The translations under genes and the position numbers were made by a program. DNA of 64,000 bases from RUG11690 sp045616665 (GTDB lineage: Bacteria > Bacteroidota > Bacteroidia > Bacteroidales > WCHB1-69): contig JAZLHE010000052.1 of assembly GCA_045616665.1 (NCBI GenBank), positions 22,844 to 86,843 of the forward strand, in the 5' to 3' direction. Shown in pieces: positions 23,569-32,985 of the stretch (positions are counted from its first letter, which is position 1; the number at the start of each line of letters is the position of its first letter). Under the pieces are notes generated by a model. It was not told where the DNA came from. It saw only the letters and a list, made by a program, of their open reading frames with translations, and ran no database searches.

Positions 23569-24624
23569 TTACAGATAAACTTCCAGCAATTTGCTTTTTT
23601 GTGTCGGAATCAGATTCAATTCGTTGGTACAAGCCGGCACAAGCATAACCTCCCCTTGATTCAATTCCGTTTGTTCCTCATCAGTAAAGCACTGAACACT
23701 GCCTTCAATACACATATAAATGACGAAAGAATCAATTTCTGCGTAATTTTTTTTCAAAGGTTTTTCAAAATAGATTTCGTTCAAGTTAAAGAATTTAGAG
23801 CGAAGCAAGGTACTTGTCGTATTGAATTTCTCCTCATACGTCACTTTTCCTGCCGGAACGAAACATTTTTCTCCCGTTTGATCCTTATTTTCACTCTTCT
23901 CCTCACTTTTTGAAGCATCCTGAGCATCATCTTTCATTTCATTTTCAAAATGAATGGCATCAATGGCTTCGTCGATATGCAATTCGCGTGAATTGCCATT
24001 CTCGTCCACCCTATTCCAGTCAAAAATACGATAAGTCACATCTGACGGTTGTTGAATTTCCGCCAGCAACACCCCTTTCCCAATAGCGTGCACCGTTCCG
24101 GCCGGAATAAAGAACAAATCTCCTTTTTTGACAGGATAAAACCTCAGCAATTCATCAACATTGCCGGCCTCTACGGCATCCCAGTAATCGTCACGCGAAA
24201 CGCCATCCTTGAATCCGACATACAAGCCTGCTCCGGGATCGGCCTGGATAACGTACCACATTTCCGTTTTGCCATTCATCCCATATCGTTCCTGGGCCAA
24301 CTTATCATCAGGGTGCACCTGCACCGACAAATCATCGGTAGCGTCGATATACTTAATCAACAATGGAAAACCCAATCCAAACTCATCATACACCTTGTCG
24401 CCAACCAGGTCACCCATATAGACTTCTATCAATTCGTTCAAATCGTTGTCCTCCGCAAAAAAGCCATTGTCAACCACCGACACATTGCCTTCAATAGCCG
24501 ATATTTCCCAACTTTCTCCGCAGCGGTCCATATTGCGAACCGGTCTATGTAATTTTGTTTCAATTTTAGTTCCGCCCCATATTTTTTCTTTAAAAAAGGG
24601 TTTAAATTTCAAAGGATAGAGCAT
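23569..24624 (-). CDS. manA: Class I mannose-6-phosphate isomerase, with acidic linker insertion
   Basis: A 351-residue zinc isomerase linking fructose-6-phosphate and mannose-6-phosphate. Motifs: FKEKIWGG near the start, zinc ligands in SVQVHPDD (His104), EMWYVI shortly after, and GTVHAIGKG. Between the two cupin halves, around residues 225-255, there is a low-complexity stretch of Asp, Glu, Ser and Lys (for example KSEEKSENKDQTGEK) not needed for the fold. Its start is 2 bases after the upstream unknown exported protein's stop, so they are co-transcribed. The C-terminus (EVMLVPACTNEL) is complete. Confidence 0.92.
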   Translation of the reverse strand: MLYPLKFKPFFKEKIWGGTKIETKLHRPVRNMDRCGESWEISAIEGNVSVVDNGFFAEDNDLNELIEVYMGDLVGDKVYDEFGLGFPLLIKYIDATDDLSVQVHPDDKLAQERYGMNGKTEMWYVIQADPGAGLYVGFKDGVSRDDYWDAVEAGNVDELLRFYPVKKGDLFFIPAGTVHAIGKGVLLAEIQQPSDVTYRIFDWNRVDENGNSRELHIDEAIDAIHFENEMKDDAQDASKSEEKSENKDQTGEKCFVPAGKVTYEEKFNTTSTLLRSKFFNLNEIYFEKPLKKNYAEIDSFVIYMCIEGSVQCFTDEEQTELNQGEVMLVPACTNELNLIPTQKSKLLEVYL

Positions 24625-24626
24625 AA

Positions 24627-25589
24627 TTAGTTATTTGGTGTATAGATTTGTCTGATTTTATGTTGATATTCCGGTTTATCCTTGTCTGGATTTCGACGAT
24701 TAACGCTTTTCACGAAGAGCCATTTCCCCTTGTCTTTCACAAAACCCTGATTCAAGCTCGATTCGGGGACCAGGAAAGAAGGAATTTGTGGCACTCCATC
24801 GTCCAAGGGCACCAATTCGTCAAAAACTATCATTTGGGCATAAACCTTATCATAAACAAGCTGTTTCGTCTTAGGATCCTTTTTCCCTGCACCCGAGTTA
24901 TACGACTGATACTCATAATTTAAGCTCATCGTCGCATCCTTGGAATACGAAATAATCACTCGGCTGCATTTTTCAGAATACTTTTTAAAGACATTGGCGC
25001 CAAAAACCGGTGTCATATCATTTTTAAAATGCAGAACTTCAATAATTTTTTCATTCGTAAACAAATCATTGCCATTCCAGCCCAAAAGCGTATAATAAGT
25101 GCGGTCTCCGTTTTCGACAGGAATCACTTTATAGTACACGGCTCCGTACCAGCGGTTGTGATTGCCCACATACGTTTTAGGATAATCAATCGAATAGCGT
25201 TTATCATACAAAGGATATACCAGAAAATGCTTACGCTGAGCACTATATACCTGAAGCAGACCAAAATTCTCGTAACTGTAGTCATCCTTTATCACATACC
25301 AGGTGAAGATTTTAAACAGTTTGTCAGGAGACGAAGCCACTGAAAAATTCTTCACCGAATCCCAGGCGAACTTAAATGACCCATTTTCTTGAAGGACGGA
25401 TTCAAGCAAGTACATAAAATCCTCATTACGACTCAAGCGTTCGTTTTCGGTAGGAGCATTCATCACCTCATCACGCAAGACAATCAAAGAATCTTCCCAA
25501 TAGCGAAACTCAAAATTCTTCTTTTGCTTTTGGCCGTATGACAAAAAGCAACAAGCTAAAATTCCGATGATTATGATGTTTCTACGCAT
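24627..25589 (-). CDS. Exported hypothetical protein, 320 residues
   Basis: I do not recognise the family with certainty; similar exported proteins of unknown role are widespread in Bacteroidota. From the ATG at 25589 it begins MRRNIIIIGILACCFLSYGQ, a signal peptide. The mature part is rich in Tyr, Asp and Lys, with a beta-type pattern. There are no catalytic motifs, repeats or membrane helices. A TTG four codons upstream is in frame but lies inside the -7 box, so the ATG is chosen. The leader would be only a few bases. It is the first gene of the run to manA, lolD-type and pepD. Confidence 0.75.
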   Translation of the reverse strand: MRRNIIIIGILACCFLSYGQKQKKNFEFRYWEDSLIVLRDEVMNAPTENERLSRNEDFMYLLESVLQENGSFKFAWDSVKNFSVASSPDKLFKIFTWYVIKDDYSYENFGLLQVYSAQRKHFLVYPLYDKRYSIDYPKTYVGNHNRWYGAVYYKVIPVENGDRTYYTLLGWNGNDLFTNEKIIEVLHFKNDMTPVFGANVFKKYSEKCSRVIISYSKDATMSLNYEYQSYNSGAGKKDPKTKQLVYDKVYAQMIVFDELVPLDDGVPQIPSFLVPESSLNQGFVKDKGKWLFVKSVNRRNPDKDKPEYQHKIRQIYTPNN

Positions 25590-25598
25590 AATATTCTG

Positions 25599-25606
25599 CA
25601 AAATTA
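25599..25606 (-). promoter_or_regulatory. -7 promoter element for the unknown-manA-ABC-pepD run
   Basis: The minus strand reads TAATTTTG followed by C, 9 bases upstream of the ATG at 25589. The transcript would be nearly leaderless. Confidence 0.55.
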
Positions 25607-25716
25607 CAATTTTATTTTTAATAGATGATAAAAATTATAATTTTGTAATATAAACGCTAGTATAATACGACTTATTTTATTAAAAATGAAGACTATAGAA
25701 TTTTTAATAAAATACT

Positions 25717-27327
25717 TTAACGCGGAATCATCAATTTTTGACCGATTTTCAGCGAATTCATATTGCTAATCTTATTATAATCCGCAATTTTGCGTGCAGT
25801 GGTGTTGTACCTGTTTGCAATAGAAGTCATCGTATCTCCTTTTTTCACCACATACACCACAGGAGTAGCAGGGGTAGAAACCTGTTCTTTTTTCTCTTCT
25901 ACCGGAGCCTTCAATATATTGGCTGTTGAATCTTGCACCATCAATGTATCTGACACCAAAGTGGTTGTAGGTTCAACCTGTTTTTCGGGTTCTACATATT
26001 CATATCCCACCAACAAACGCTGCTTCACTTTCACATAATTACTCGAAAGTCGGTTCATTTTTTTCAATTCAGACACAGACAAATGGTATTTTGCCGCAAT
26101 TTTCGCCAAATTATCCCCATTTTTCACATAATAATACACCTTTTTCTGCTGTTCCTCCGCCAAAGGCTGTCCCGTAAACTGACTGGTATAAACCTTCATT
26201 GGCGTAAAATACTCTTCATAATGATAATTATGGATTGAATCCTGCATTTCGATAAAACGAACCATATCTTTGACACGCAAACGAATAGGATATGGTTTGG
26301 AATAAGCGGGAATAATCAGTCTTTTATACTGCGGGTTTAGCGTTTTTAATTCATTTATGTCGATATTCAACACATTGGCCACCTGTTCCAAGTGCATTTC
26401 CTTATTCACCATCACGGTATCAACAGCGCTTGGGATCGCGATATCTGCGGCCTTAATTCCATAATCATTATGATATTTCATTAAATACAAAGCACCTATG
26501 TAAATGGGGAAATAATTTTGCGTTTCACGCGGGAGGTAAGGCGACACGCCCCAAAACGTGGTTTTGCCTCCAGAGCGGGCAATGGCTTTGCGAACATTTC
26601 CCGCCCCACAATTATAGGCGGAAATGGCCAATCCCCAGTCGCCAAACATATTGTACAAATCTCTTAAATGACGGGCAGCCGCATCCGTGGCCTTATACGG
26701 ATCTCGGCGATCGTCCACGAAAGTATTGACTTCCAATCCATAAAGTTTACCTGTGCCGTACATAAACTGCCAAATTCCGGTAGCGCCTGCCTTTGAAACG
26801 GCGTTAGGATTCAAACCAGACTCGATAATGGTCAAATAAATCAATTCTTCTGGAACATTGTATTTATCAAAAATGGCCTGCATCCAGGGAAAATAATATT
26901 GAGCCAAACCCAACATCGCGGCAGAAGATTTTTTACGCTTTATAGAATACAATTCAATAAAACTACCCACCTTGCTATTATATGCCAAGGGCACCACCGT
27001 CACAATCTTCGAGAGACGATCAGCCATCAACGAATCATTGTGACAGAACGCCGTGGAATCGTCATCATCGTTCAAATCTGCCAAAATGCTGTTGGAACTG
27101 ATAATTTCACGCTGCACATACCACAAATTCATCATTTCGTCCATTTTTAGAATTTGGGCATTCACACTATGCTTAACGGAGTTTTGAGAAACACTATCCA
27201 ACTCTTCATAATTTTGAGCCGAAACCGGTGACACCAATCCCAACAGACAAAACCCACAGACTGTTATTGTCAAAATTCGAATATTAGTCCTTAATATCGT
27301 AAGTATTCCATTTAATTTCTTTTCCAT
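25717..27327 (-). CDS. LysM-containing membrane-bound lytic transglycosylase (MltD-like)
   Basis: A 536-residue peptidoglycan lytic transglycosylase. After a signal segment ending SPVSAQ comes a GH23/SLT domain (about residues 150-290): catalytic Glu in IESGLNPNAVSKAGATG, then GIWQF, DPYKATDAAARHL and SAYNCGAGNV. Two clear LysM domains follow, YVKNGDNLAKIAAKYHLS (about 390-435) and YVVKKGDTMTSIANRYN (about 490-535), plus a degenerate one near 320-350. The ATG at 27327 overlaps the upstream gene by 44 bases and gives an 18-residue extension before the signal core. A TTG at 27273 just after that gene's stop is an alternative start. It acts in the periplasm. Confidence 0.9.
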   Translation of the reverse strand: MEKKLNGILTILRTNIRILTITVCGFCLLGLVSPVSAQNYEELDSVSQNSVKHSVNAQILKMDEMMNLWYVQREIISSNSILADLNDDDDSTAFCHNDSLMADRLSKIVTVVPLAYNSKVGSFIELYSIKRKKSSAAMLGLAQYYFPWMQAIFDKYNVPEELIYLTIIESGLNPNAVSKAGATGIWQFMYGTGKLYGLEVNTFVDDRRDPYKATDAAARHLRDLYNMFGDWGLAISAYNCGAGNVRKAIARSGGKTTFWGVSPYLPRETQNYFPIYIGALYLMKYHNDYGIKAADIAIPSAVDTVMVNKEMHLEQVANVLNIDINELKTLNPQYKRLIIPAYSKPYPIRLRVKDMVRFIEMQDSIHNYHYEEYFTPMKVYTSQFTGQPLAEEQQKKVYYYVKNGDNLAKIAAKYHLSVSELKKMNRLSSNYVKVKQRLLVGYEYVEPEKQVEPTTTLVSDTLMVQDSTANILKAPVEEKKEQVSTPATPVVYVVKKGDTMTSIANRYNTTARKIADYNKISNMNSLKIGQKLMIPR

Positions 27328-28789
27328 CCTTGTACAAAGTAGTTAAAAAAAGTTGACCTTCTTCGTCGTACTTAAACCAGGCACCGTCACGCAAACCACC
27401 CACATATCTGCCCGTCAACTTTACGCGACCGTTTTCCCAGTAAGAAGTATATTTTCCGTGCATTACATCCTGTTCATAATTAATAACGAAAGCCGCCTTG
27501 CCGTCAGGAAATCTGGTCACCCACTCCCCTGTTCTCATTCCATCATAATAATTTCCCTTCTCTGTATAATCTCCATTGCAATACATCCACCGACCGTCTT
27601 CCGAACCTTCCACATAAATTCCCTTGGAAACGACTTTCCCGTTTTCGTCATATTCCACGAAATCGCCATCCAATTGACCCGCATCATAATTTGCCACCAT
27701 CATCGTGTCGCCGTTGGTATAAAACCACAGCCATTCGCCGGTTTTACGCCCTTTGTTGTCGTATCCGCCGACAATTTCAACATTTTTATCCGTAAAATAG
27801 AACTCCCACTCTCCCACCGGATTGGAGTTTACATACTTTCCTTTGGAACGGAGTTCTCCAGTTTCATAAAATTCCTTCCATAAACCTTGACGCTTGCCGT
27901 TCATATCCAGAACGCCTTCATAACGCATCCAGCCGTTTTCATAACCATAGCTTTTAATTACATTTCCGTCCTCGTCAAACTCGCGTCTGAAACCTTCCGA
28001 CACACCTTTGTAATAGGTTGCGATAATTGACGGCTGACCATTGGCGTGATAGGCGACTTTTCTGTCCAACACCTTGGTTTCTTTCGCATCTTCCACCAAT
28101 TTATCATTGGCATATTTCTCAACGGACAGGAAATGACCATTTTCGTCATACAGTTTCACGAAACCGTTCAACTTGTCATTCAGATAAGTGGCTTCCTTTT
28201 GAAGATTTCCGTTCGGCCAGAACCACTTCCAATTTCCCTGTTTATAGCCAAAATTGTCTGTTCTATTGATACTTTCCCGTCGTGTCAAGACGCCCCGATA
28301 ATACTGAGCCACCATAACGACAAGGCCTGTATCGTTAAACTCCTTCTCCAATCCGTGCGGAACTCCCGCCTCATAAGGCGATGTCTTTTTCAACCACCCG
28401 TTGACGTGGTATGTATTGACAGTTCCGACCAAGGTGTCGGCATTCCAATTTTCAACCACATACTCATTATCAAAGTACTGGATTCTTTGACCGTCCTTTC
28501 TCCCTTCCCTATAATTGACGACCAAGGTTTTGTCTCCTTTGTCGTTATAGAAAGTCCAAGTACTGTCCAATATATGATTGACCCGATTTCCTTCCGAAAC
28601 CAGCACGCCTTGCTCATTGTAAGACTTCCACCACCCTTCCGGTTTTCCATCTTTCAACAGTCCTTCACTGGACTTTTGCCCATTGGGATAATAAAAAACA
28701 TTGTAGCCATTGGGATTCATCGGATTTTGAGCCAACGACAAAACCGTCCAAAATACCAGCAATACTATGTTTATTATTTTCTTCATCAT
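27284..28789 (-). CDS. MORN-repeat (YwqK-like) exported protein
   Basis: A 501-residue exported protein with a signal peptide (MMKKIINIVLLVFWTVLSLAQ) followed by at least 15 imperfect repeats of about 20-23 residues built around YxNGxxxGxWxxYxxxG, the MORN_2/YwqK pattern. Examples are KPEGWWKSYNEQG, KQGNWKWFWPNG and RTGEWVTRFPDG. MORN-type repeats form an elongated beta-hairpin rod used in protein or membrane contacts; YwqK-type proteins have been annotated as antitoxins, but that name is not supported here because no toxin gene is adjacent. Its end overlaps the start of the lytic transglycosylase, suggesting coupled expression and a cell-wall link. Confidence 0.85.
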   Translation of the reverse strand: MMKKIINIVLLVFWTVLSLAQNPMNPNGYNVFYYPNGQKSSEGLLKDGKPEGWWKSYNEQGVLVSEGNRVNHILDSTWTFYNDKGDKTLVVNYREGRKDGQRIQYFDNEYVVENWNADTLVGTVNTYHVNGWLKKTSPYEAGVPHGLEKEFNDTGLVVMVAQYYRGVLTRRESINRTDNFGYKQGNWKWFWPNGNLQKEATYLNDKLNGFVKLYDENGHFLSVEKYANDKLVEDAKETKVLDRKVAYHANGQPSIIATYYKGVSEGFRREFDEDGNVIKSYGYENGWMRYEGVLDMNGKRQGLWKEFYETGELRSKGKYVNSNPVGEWEFYFTDKNVEIVGGYDNKGRKTGEWLWFYTNGDTMMVANYDAGQLDGDFVEYDENGKVVSKGIYVEGSEDGRWMYCNGDYTEKGNYYDGMRTGEWVTRFPDGKAAFVINYEQDVMHGKYTSYWENGRVKLTGRYVGGLRDGAWFKYDEEGQLFLTTLYKDGKEIKWNTYDIKD

Positions 28790-29035
28790 ATATTATTTCA
28801 CGCTGGCAAATTTACGCATTCTTCATTTGCGAACCTGTCCACCCACTAATTATTATTGAACACTAAAATGTGAATAAATTTCTTTTTTTCGGAAACATCA
28901 CTTTTCAAAATCGCGAGCACATCTTATTTTCACAAAAACAAAACTTATATCATTTTTTATTTTATAGTTTATTATTGCATAATTATTCATATATTTATAT
29001 GGAAATAAAACATTTTTTTATTCAACAAAAAAGAC

Positions 29036-29043
29036 TATCTTTG
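29036..29043 (+). promoter_or_regulatory. -7 promoter element for the 1253-residue T9SS protein
   Basis: TATCTTTG followed by C, 21 bases upstream of the ATG at 29065. The 275-base spacer 28790-29064 is very AT-rich and otherwise shows nothing recognisable. Confidence 0.7.
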
Positions 29044-29064
29044 CAAAAATAAAATACAATAGAA

Positions 29065-32000
29065 ATGAGACTAACGCTCTTACGAATCACCTTGTTTTTG
29101 GCCATCATTTCTAGTTGGTCCTTATCTGCTTTTGGACATCAGCGTGACAGTTTGGAAAGCAAAAGTCTGGAATTTATCGCCAACAAAGGACAGTGGGAAA
29201 AGCAAATTATTTACAAGGCAAAACTCAACGGGGGAGTTTTTTTTGCGGAAAAGGATCGTGTAACCATTGTGATGCTTGATCAAAAAAAACTGTCACAATT
29301 TTACGAAGCCAAATTTGATCCGACCCTTCAATTTGAAGGCGACATCGACGCCATCTACTACCATACGCAATTCATCGGCTGCAATCCAGACGTAAACATT
29401 GAAGGAATTGCCGAAAAATCGTTTTACCATAATTATTTTTTAGGTCGAAATAGGCAGCATTGGGTCAATCACATCCCATTGTTCGAAAAAATCAAGTATG
29501 ACAATCTATACGACGGAATTGACCTCATTTATTATCAAAAGGGAAATCATCTCAAATACGAATTTCACATAGCCGCGAATGCGAATCCGCAACAAATACG
29601 ATTGCAATACGACGGTTGTAATCGCATTTCGCTCAACAACGGCAACCTCGTCATCAAGACGGATATCGGTGAAAACATTGAATTGGCTCCCGTCGCCTAT
29701 CAAATCAACGATGTGGGCGACACCACACCTGTCCAATGTCAGTTCCAGCTAAAAAAGGACACCGTTTCGTACACCATCAAGGATTATGACCACAATCGAC
29801 CTCTCGTCATAGACCCCGAACTCATATTTTCCTCTTATAGCGGTTCAACGGCCGACAATTGGGGATTCACCGCCACCTACGACCAACACGGAAACCTGTA
29901 TGGCGGAGGAATTGCTTTCGACATCGGCTATCCTGTCGATGTTCCCCATCATTACCAAACCGATTTCAGCGGTGGGGCATGCGACATCGCCATTTCCAAA
30001 TTTGACTCCATAGGTTCCACCTTGTACTATTCCACCTATATTGGAGGAAGTGCGTCAGAATGTCCACACAGTATGTTTGTCAATGAAAACGATGAGTTAT
30101 ACGTTTTCGGCACCACCGGCTCCTATACTTTTCCAACTACGCCAGGGGCTTACGACAGCACCTTCAACGGAGGAAGCAGTATTACCATCAATGGCACGGT
30201 GGCTTACCCCCACGGTTCCGATATTTTCGTCTGCAAATTCAGTGCCGACGGCGACAACTTATTGGCTTCCAGCTTTATTGGCGGCAGCTTCAACGACGGA
30301 CTCAATACGGGCTCTCCGCTAAAGAAAAATTACGCCGACGAGTCTCGCGGAGAAATCATCGTTGATGGCCAAAGCAATGTTTATGTGGTCAGTTGCACTT
30401 TTTCCGAGGATTTTCCTGTCACAGAACACAGTTTCCAACCTGTTTTCAGGAACGGCAAAGAAGGTTGTATATTCAAAATGGACCAAAACCTTTCCCATCT
30501 CATCTGGGCATCGTACCTGGGTGAAGCCGGAGATGACGCTTGCTACAGTATGGACGTTGCCCAGGACAACAGCGTGTACGTCTGCGGTGGCACAACCAGC
30601 ACCAACTTTCCCTGTTCACCGCAGGCCTTCCAACCCCAATACGGCGGCGGTATTTGCGATGGTTTTATCGCGCACATCAGCGAAAACGGAGACCAACTGT
30701 TGGAATTCAGTTACTTGGGAAAAGCCGACTACGACCAAAGTTATCTCGTCAAGTTAAGTCGCAACAATCACCCCTACATTTTTGGGCAAACCATCAATAA
30801 CGACAACAGCTGGTTCATCAACACCCAATACGGACAAATTGGCGGGGGACAATTCATTATTCACCTGACTCCACAATTAGACGATGCCGTTTGGTCAACC
30901 ACCTACGGTACCGGCAATGGTTTAGACATCTCGCCGACTGCCCTTCTGGTAGATTTATGCAACACCGTTTATATGTCGGGTTGGGGAAGCCATAGTTTGA
31001 ATGGATTTGGTGGAACCGAGGGACTTCCCATCACCCAAGATGCTTACCAGATAACCACAGATGGCAGCGACTACTACTTCATCTGCCTGCGTGAAGACGG
31101 CAACGCACCCGTTTATGCCAGTTTTTTCGGCAGTGCCTTTTCTCGAGAACACGTTGATGGCGGAACCAGTCGCTTTGACAAAAAAGGGCGAATCTACCAA
31201 GCCATCTGCGCCGGCTGCGGCGGTGACGACAATTTTCCCACCACACCAGGTGCCTGGAGCGAAATCAATGGAAGTCATAATTGCAATTTGGGCGTGGTGA
31301 AAATGGATTTCAAACTACCCCTTATCATTGCCGATTTCTCCGCACCCAACATCATCTGTTTTCCCGATTCTATCCACTTTGTCAACAACTCTCAAACCCA
31401 AAGTGCCGACAGTCACTTTCTTTGGAATTTTGGTGACGGGAACACTTCCGCCGAAACAAGTCCAAGACATCTTTATACTCACGGTGGAATTTTTCACGCC
31501 ACCCTATTTATTACGGACACCAACAGCTGCAATCTGATAGACTCCTGTTCCAAAGACCTATTGGTGCTCACCGGAAGTACACAAACTTTGGAAAGCAAAA
31601 GCATTTGCAAAGGCAACTTCACCCAAATCGGCATCGCACCTTGCAGCGGCGACAACATCAGTTACCAATGGTTTCCCGAAAATTCCCTGAGCAATCCGCA
31701 CATTTCCAATCCCATAGCCTCGCCATCAACAAACACGACCTATCAACTCGTCATCAGCACGCCCTATTGTTCAGACACCTTGATACAGTCTGTTTTGGTG
31801 GAAGACTTGCAGACCACCAACATCAACGACAGCACCATTTGCTTAGGGGACAGTCTGCTGCTTCATTTTGACATCTTGGTGGGTAATGCACAGCACATCG
31901 TTTGGTCATTATCTCCTGATTACAGTTCCCCCATTGCCACGAACACACAATCACTCTTGGTACACCCCACTTCTTCAACCCATTATTATTTAAAAATTGA

Positions 32001-32826
32001 AGGCGTATTATGTTGCATAGAGCAAGACATTCTCATTGACGTCTCTTCGATTGACATCTCGGGAACGGAACCGCGTATAATATGCTTCGAGGATAGCATC
32101 CAGTTACATATTGACGTAGTAGGCGGCAATCAATTTCAGTATCACTGGTCTCCACTTGATCAAATTTCAAGTCAGGGCAACACCAACCATCCCTGGATTA
32201 ATCCCACTGTCTCCGTCAATTATACCGTCATCGTCAGCAATGAATTTGGTTGTACCGCTTCAGCCACCATTCCTGTCACGAAAAGAACCGGAACATTTCC
32301 CAATGGTTTGGAAGCGTGGAGCGACCCTTACAATATCATAGAAGGTGCCAGCACAAACCTTTTTTCAACTCCATACTCAGGCAATTACACATACCAATGG
32401 ACCCCAAGTTCGACACTCAGCACACCCGGCAACAGTTCCACGATAGCAAAACCCACTGAAACCACCACCTACACAATTGCCGTCACCGACGAATTTGATT
32501 GTACCTTATCCAAAGAAATCACTATTGAGGTTTCTCCGTTAACTTGCGACGAACCGCTTGTCTTTGTTCCCAACACCTTCACACCCAATGGCGATGGGAA
32601 AAACGACATTTTGTACGTCAGAAGCAGCATTCTTAAAGAATTTACCTTAAAAATCTTCAATCGCTGGGGCGAACAGATTTTCGAAAGCAACAAATTGGAA
32701 TCCGGTTGGGACGGCAGTTTTAAAGGAAAACAATGCGAACAAGGTGTATATGACTATTACCTAAAAGGCACCTGCATCAACGACGAACAAATAATCAAGA
32801 AAGGAAATATCACCCTGATCTTTTAG
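29065..32826 (+). CDS. Large secreted T9SS type B protein (DUF7948-like, beta-propeller repeats, PKD, CHU_C domain)
   Basis: A 1253-residue secreted protein. In order: signal peptide (1-24); an N-terminal domain of the kind paired with SBBP repeats (about 30-250, FIANKGQW, then NHLKYEFHIAANANP and PLVIDPELIFSSYSG); SBBP-type beta-propeller repeats (about 255-760, with recurring YSTYIGGS and ASYLGEAGDD patterns and FPTTPGA); a PKD domain (about 770-850, WNFGDGNTSAETSPRH); Ig-like modules; and a gliding-motility-associated C-terminal (CHU_C) domain (about 1165-1253, FVPNTFTPNGDGKNDI, FNRWGEQIFES). The last is the type B sorting signal for the type IX secretion system, so the product goes to the surface or medium. 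No catalytic site is evident; adhesion is likely. A lipoprotein and an outer-membrane barrel gene follow. Confidence 0.92.
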   Translation: MRLTLLRITLFLAIISSWSLSAFGHQRDSLESKSLEFIANKGQWEKQIIYKAKLNGGVFFAEKDRVTIVMLDQKKLSQFYEAKFDPTLQFEGDIDAIYYHTQFIGCNPDVNIEGIAEKSFYHNYFLGRNRQHWVNHIPLFEKIKYDNLYDGIDLIYYQKGNHLKYEFHIAANANPQQIRLQYDGCNRISLNNGNLVIKTDIGENIELAPVAYQINDVGDTTPVQCQFQLKKDTVSYTIKDYDHNRPLVIDPELIFSSYSGSTADNWGFTATYDQHGNLYGGGIAFDIGYPVDVPHHYQTDFSGGACDIAISKFDSIGSTLYYSTYIGGSASECPHSMFVNENDELYVFGTTGSYTFPTTPGAYDSTFNGGSSITINGTVAYPHGSDIFVCKFSADGDNLLASSFIGGSFNDGLNTGSPLKKNYADESRGEIIVDGQSNVYVVSCTFSEDFPVTEHSFQPVFRNGKEGCIFKMDQNLSHLIWASYLGEAGDDACYSMDVAQDNSVYVCGGTTSTNFPCSPQAFQPQYGGGICDGFIAHISENGDQLLEFSYLGKADYDQSYLVKLSRNNHPYIFGQTINNDNSWFINTQYGQIGGGQFIIHLTPQLDDAVWSTTYGTGNGLDISPTALLVDLCNTVYMSGWGSHSLNGFGGTEGLPITQDAYQITTDGSDYYFICLREDGNAPVYASFFGSAFSREHVDGGTSRFDKKGRIYQAICAGCGGDDNFPTTPGAWSEINGSHNCNLGVVKMDFKLPLIIADFSAPNIICFPDSIHFVNNSQTQSADSHFLWNFGDGNTSAETSPRHLYTHGGIFHATLFITDTNSCNLIDSCSKDLLVLTGSTQTLESKSICKGNFTQIGIAPCSGDNISYQWFPENSLSNPHISNPIASPSTNTTYQLVISTPYCSDTLIQSVLVEDLQTTNINDSTICLGDSLLLHFDILVGNAQHIVWSLSPDYSSPIATNTQSLLVHPTSSTHYYLKIEGVLCCIEQDILIDVSSIDISGTEPRIICFEDSIQLHIDVVGGNQFQYHWSPLDQISSQGNTNHPWINPTVSVNYTVIVSNEFGCTASATIPVTKRTGTFPNGLEAWSDPYNIIEGASTNLFSTPYSGNYTYQWTPSSTLSTPGNSSTIAKPTETTTYTIAVTDEFDCTLSKEITIEVSPLTCDEPLVFVPNTFTPNGDGKNDILYVRSSILKEFTLKIFNRWGEQIFESNKLESGWDGSFKGKQCEQGVYDYYLKGTCINDEQIIKKGNITLIF

Positions 32827-32906
32827 AACAGAGAGGGCGGATTTCATAAGACATAATATGTAGTGTAAAAAAAGCAACACATATTTTCTCTTACAAGAAA
32901 ATTTCT

Positions 32907-32914
32907 TAATTTTG
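32907..32914 (+). promoter_or_regulatory. -7 promoter element upstream of the lipoprotein gene
   Basis: TAATTTTG followed by C, about 70 bases upstream of the ATG at 32986. It gives the lipoprotein and barrel genes their own transcript, separate from the large secreted protein. Confidence 0.6.
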
Positions 32915-32985
32915 CAAAATAATTATTGACGACCTTTTCCTCTTTTAGAAAAAAATTTTTTAGTATAAAATTTTACAAAAACCCT

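Noticed and set aside
27284..28789. The YwqK antitoxin name for the MORN-repeat protein
   Set aside because: No toxin-like gene is adjacent, and the protein carries a signal peptide.
28870..29052. A 60-codon plus-strand frame in the AT-rich spacer
   Set aside because: It is composed mostly of Phe, Leu, Tyr and Ser from AT-rich sequence, overlaps the promoter of the next gene and resembles no known protein.
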